DNA of 64,000 nucleotides from Variovorax sp. WS11 (GTDB lineage: Bacteria > Pseudomonadota > Gammaproteobacteria > Burkholderiales > Burkholderiaceae_C): NCBI RefSeq assembly GCF_010499245.1, contig NZ_JAAGOW010000004.1, positions 124,001 through 188,000 on the forward strand, written 5' to 3'. Position 1 is the first letter of the stretch. Every line of letters begins with the position of its first letter. The notes beneath the pieces were generated by a model. The model did no database searches and had not been told where the DNA came from. It saw only the letters and a list, made by a program, of their open reading frames with translations. This document shows positions 62,019 through 64,000 of the stretch, piece by piece. A program made the translations under genes and the position numbers.

Positions 62019-62507
62019 TACCGGCTGCGCGATGCGATGTAGTTTGAGACTACAGGCAAAGGGGACCGATGCCCGGTCCGCGGCACGCGGTCCGTGCGGA
62101 TGTCGAACATTGAGACGACGAGACTCACTGGGCTCGGCCATCGGGAGTCCCCATGAATAAGTCCTTGAGCTCTTGTTTTGGCGGTGGCGCCAAACCCACT
62201 GGGGCCTTTGGACCCTCGCGGTCGCGATCGGTCCGGCCATCGCGCAGTCGACCGGCAGCCCGAAAGGAACCGCGCCCATGGGCGTGGAGGGCAGCTTGTC
62301 GAAGCCGCCCGCCACCCGCAAGCGCGATACGGCCCAGAATCTGAGCGACACGGCGGAGAGGTCGTGCGCATCAACCAGCGCACAGCGACGACTCACTGCG
62401 ACGGCCGCGCCTGGCGAGTGGCGTTCGCTCTGCTCCAGCACATCGTTGACGTAACGCCCTGAGCCTCTCGAGAGTCAACGACGGCCTCGAGCGGACTATT
62501 ACTCTCG
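62019..62507. other. intergenic stretch with a doubtful small exported protein
   Basis: About 490 bases. A frame at 62173-62454 (TTG start) reads MFWRWRQTHWGLWTLAVAIG then PAIAQSTGSPKGTAPMG, which looks like a signal peptide with an IAQ cleavage site and a proline-rich body. It has no ATG and no ribosome site, so I do not call it a gene. Confidence 0.3.
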
Positions 62508-62840
62508 TCATGGCTTTCTCGGCAGAGTAGCAGTGCACTGCCTTTCGGCCTCTCGTTGACAGTTTCCGTTCACCCATTCGGCGTCTTTACTTCGCGGCGC
62601 GTTCCAATAGGTTCGCGCCAGTCGACAAGCCCATCCTAGGTGGAGCTGCCCACAGGTCTGTTCGATGGAATCGATCATGCCGGTCGTAACCTTCGCGCAG
62701 GTCTCCCGTGCCGCATTGATACATCGTTCGGCTCCAGGGTCCGGAACAGGAAGCTTGGTGTCATCTTGAGCGCCGATGTACTTGTGCTGTGCAAGCGCGA
62801 GCACAAGGACCAATACGAATCGCCGCAGAGTAGTAGTCAT
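62508..62840 (-). CDS. small exported cysteine-rich protein
   Basis: 110 residues from ATG 62840. A signal peptide is clear: MTTTLRRFVLVLVLALAQ, then a probable cut before QDDTKL. The mature part has six cysteines (in AERC, ETC, QTC, WAC, GNC and RQC), enough for three disulfide bonds, and ends TATLPRKP. It is probably periplasmic or secreted. Family not recognised. No partner gene is adjacent. Confidence 0.6.
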   Translation of the reverse strand: MTTTLRRFVLVLVLALAQHKYIGAQDDTKLPVPDPGAERCINAARETCAKVTTGMIDSIEQTCGQLHLGWACRLARTYWNAPRSKDAEWVNGNCQREAERQCTATLPRKP

Positions 62841-63069
62841 GCACGCACAGCCCTCGCCTCCAAATGAATCATATTCGGTGCTTGGGGCCCAAAGCGCCAT
62901 GGCACTGTGGGCCAGCACTTCTATTGCGTGAACCGCCAGCGTCCTTGCGACAACCCCGGAAACTACGGGATGCTCTGCGCCTCATCAGAGTACCTGCAAA
63001 GGCGTGGCGCGCAGCAAACGCCCGCGGACTTCCTTGGCCAGGGTTGCAATCACGAAGAGCCACGTGCGC

Positions 63070-63367
63070 ATGACCCAATTATTGGGCATGGGTTTCGAAA
63101 CCAAGGAACGGATGCGTCGGGAGCACGCCGCGACGATGGCATCGCGCGATCAGGACCTGCGGTAGGCCGAGGAGCGGCACGCTGTACAGGAGAGGTTGAT
63201 GCTGGCCGAGGTGGATCGGGCCAGGCAAACGGCCAAGGCGCTCGAATCCGAGTCGGCCAGGGAGCAGCAGCGGCGGAGCCAAGGGCGAGGAAGCGGCAGC
63301 CGAGCGGCTGGAGACAGCGTTGGAGAAGCTCCCACCAGGTTCGCGAAAACGGCGCGGCAAGCCGTAG
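63070..63367 (+). pseudogene. KfrA-like coiled-coil DNA-binding protein, broken
   Basis: The frame starts MTQLLGMGFETKERMRREHA and is stopped by an in-frame TAG near 63172 (after DQDLR). It goes on AEERHAVQERLMLAEVDRAR and QTAKALESESAREQQRR, then shifts by one base near 63280 and ends AKGEEAAAERLETALEKL with a tail GSRKRRGKP. The continuous charged heptad pattern is that of plasmid KfrA-type coiled coils. The N-terminal DNA-binding domain is mostly absent. Confidence 0.55.
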
Positions 63368-63544
63368 AGAAAAGTAAGTCCCACATGCGCAGCCTCAGCA
63401 AATGCTCGGCCACAAAACGACCGAGGCATCCGCCACCGCTTCGCACCGATGCTCGGCAGCGATCGGCGCCAGCTCGAGTTGGCTTAAAGCTTGTTGTTGA
63501 CCCTGTCCCGAACGTCGGTGCTGCGCTACGGCGTCGAGATTGGC

Positions 63545-63793
63545 ATGGGCGACAACCTGTCGCTGCCCGAGCGCAAGCGCTCTACTTACCGCGCATCTTC
63601 TCGGTACCCGAACGCGCTGAGGCGCTACCTCTCCAAGCTCGGCTATGCCCAGTACCTGGCAAACCAGGCCGTCTGCCGCGCCTGCGACGCCTATGCGCGC
63701 TGGGACGTCGAGGACGGCCAGGATGAGTCCGCCGAGGAGGTGCTGCGCGTGCGGTGCCGGGCCTGCGGCAACGGCTGGCGGATCAACCTGTGA
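63545..63793 (+). CDS. small zinc-ribbon-like protein
   Basis: About 82 residues from ATG 63545 (a TTG at 63491 is an alternative). Two CxxC pairs, CRAC and CRAC, separated by about 24 residues, with an acidic stretch DVEDGQDESAEE between; this is a zinc-ribbon layout. The N-terminal half is basic and helical (RRYLSKLGYAQYLANQ). Function unknown; possibly DNA- or protein-binding. Confidence 0.5.
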   Translation: MGDNLSLPERKRSTYRASSRYPNALRRYLSKLGYAQYLANQAVCRACDAYARWDVEDGQDESAEEVLRVRCRACGNGWRINL

Positions 63794-63859
63794 GGCACGC
63801 CGGGCCGGTGGATCCTGAAGCCGGGCGTCGGGCAGGCAGTGCGTAGACTAGCGGGGCCA

Positions 63860-64000
63860 ATGAACCGCGAACCAGATTTTCTTGAGCATTTGCGCGCCGA
63901 ACTGTCCGGCGGCCGCGTCTGGCTCGACCGGGCCATCGTGCTGGGCTATGCGATCGCGGCCGGGCTGTTCGTGGTGGGCTTCACGCTCGTCAGCGATTGG
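63860..64000 (+). CDS. N-terminus of a membrane protein, probably ClC-type channel (cut by window edge)
   Basis: Only 47 residues are visible. They start MNREPDFLEHLRAELSGGRV and then enter a first hydrophobic helix, AIVLGYAIAAGLFVVGFTL. A short amphipathic helix followed by WLDRAIVL is like the start of bacterial ClC chloride channels or antiporters, but the fragment is too short to be sure. Confidence 0.5.
   Translation, partial: MNREPDFLEHLRAELSGGRVWLDRAIVLGYAIAAGLFVVGFTLVSDW

Noticed and set aside
60624..62441. Long minus-strand frame opposite the PuuB-like gene
   Set aside because: Composition is not protein-like and the plus-strand flavoprotein has clear motifs.

Overview
The window is high-GC, gene-dense bacterial DNA that reads as a Burkholderiales (Comamonadaceae-like) betaproteobacterium. 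The basis is protein style only: gentisate dioxygenase, class I PhaC with PhaB, an AmiR/AmiC amide operon with a Urt/Fmd-type ABC transporter, and AcuR/AcuI acrylate genes. I saw no rRNA, tRNA or CRISPR. It looks like an accessory or catabolic region: intact catabolic blocks alternate with insertion sequences, a group II intron and broken genes.

Left part (1-13.5 kb). A leftward pair encodes a gentisate 1,2-dioxygenase (cut by the edge) and a PDR/VanB-type reductase. A rightward run follows: type I sulfatase, GMC alcohol dehydrogenase, aldehyde dehydrogenase and a frameshifted acyl-CoA synthetase. This order fits sulfate ester to alcohol to aldehyde to acid to acyl-CoA. PhaC and a convergent PhaB (polyhydroxyalkanoate synthesis) come next, then an IS6 remnant, a VF530 gene and gene debris.

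Centre (14.5-35.6 kb). This is the most coherent system. A ten-gene leftward operon encodes a short-chain amide/urea ABC transporter (urtABCDE-like), aliphatic amidase AmiE, a NorQ/NorD-type MoxR-VWA pair, the amide sensor AmiC and the ANTAR antiterminator AmiR. Its leader contains a strong intrinsic terminator preceded by alternative hairpins, as expected for AmiR control. Divergent from it are AcuR (TetR), a GMC oxidoreductase, a class III CoA-transferase, an enoyl-CoA hydratase, a second AcuR and AcuI. Three copies of a GGTCTAA-containing box sit in front of the amide operon, acuR and the GMC operon. Together these genes could import amides such as acrylamide, hydrolyse them, activate acrylate to acryloyl-CoA, and hydrate or reduce it. 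An amidase-signature enzyme with a divergent LysR regulator, and an enolase-superfamily gene with an in-frame TAG, close the block.

Mobile patch (35.8-44.4 kb). An IS with a DDE transposase has been interrupted by an IS1380-family element flanked by CATAC duplications. Then come mazEF, small regulators, two paralogous ribbon-helix-helix genes, and a group II intron lying between the second paralog and its putative operator.

Hyf-like block (44.5-55.5 kb). A compact hyfB-C-E-F-G-I set encodes a complex I-like membrane complex whose large subunit lacks all four NiFe cysteines. Two paralogous spermidine-synthase-fold proteins bracket it, and a broken second 20-kDa subunit gene and a GAF protein lie nearby.

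Right end (55.8-64 kb). It holds small unknown genes, a frameshifted DUF1275 gene, an MFS transporter, arsC and Tn3-type remnants, the end of a second copy of the first IS type, a PuuB-like oxidase, a cysteine-rich exported protein, a broken KfrA-like gene and the start of a ClC-like channel. Many single-base frameshifts recur across the window, so either gene decay or uncorrected sequencing errors must be considered.
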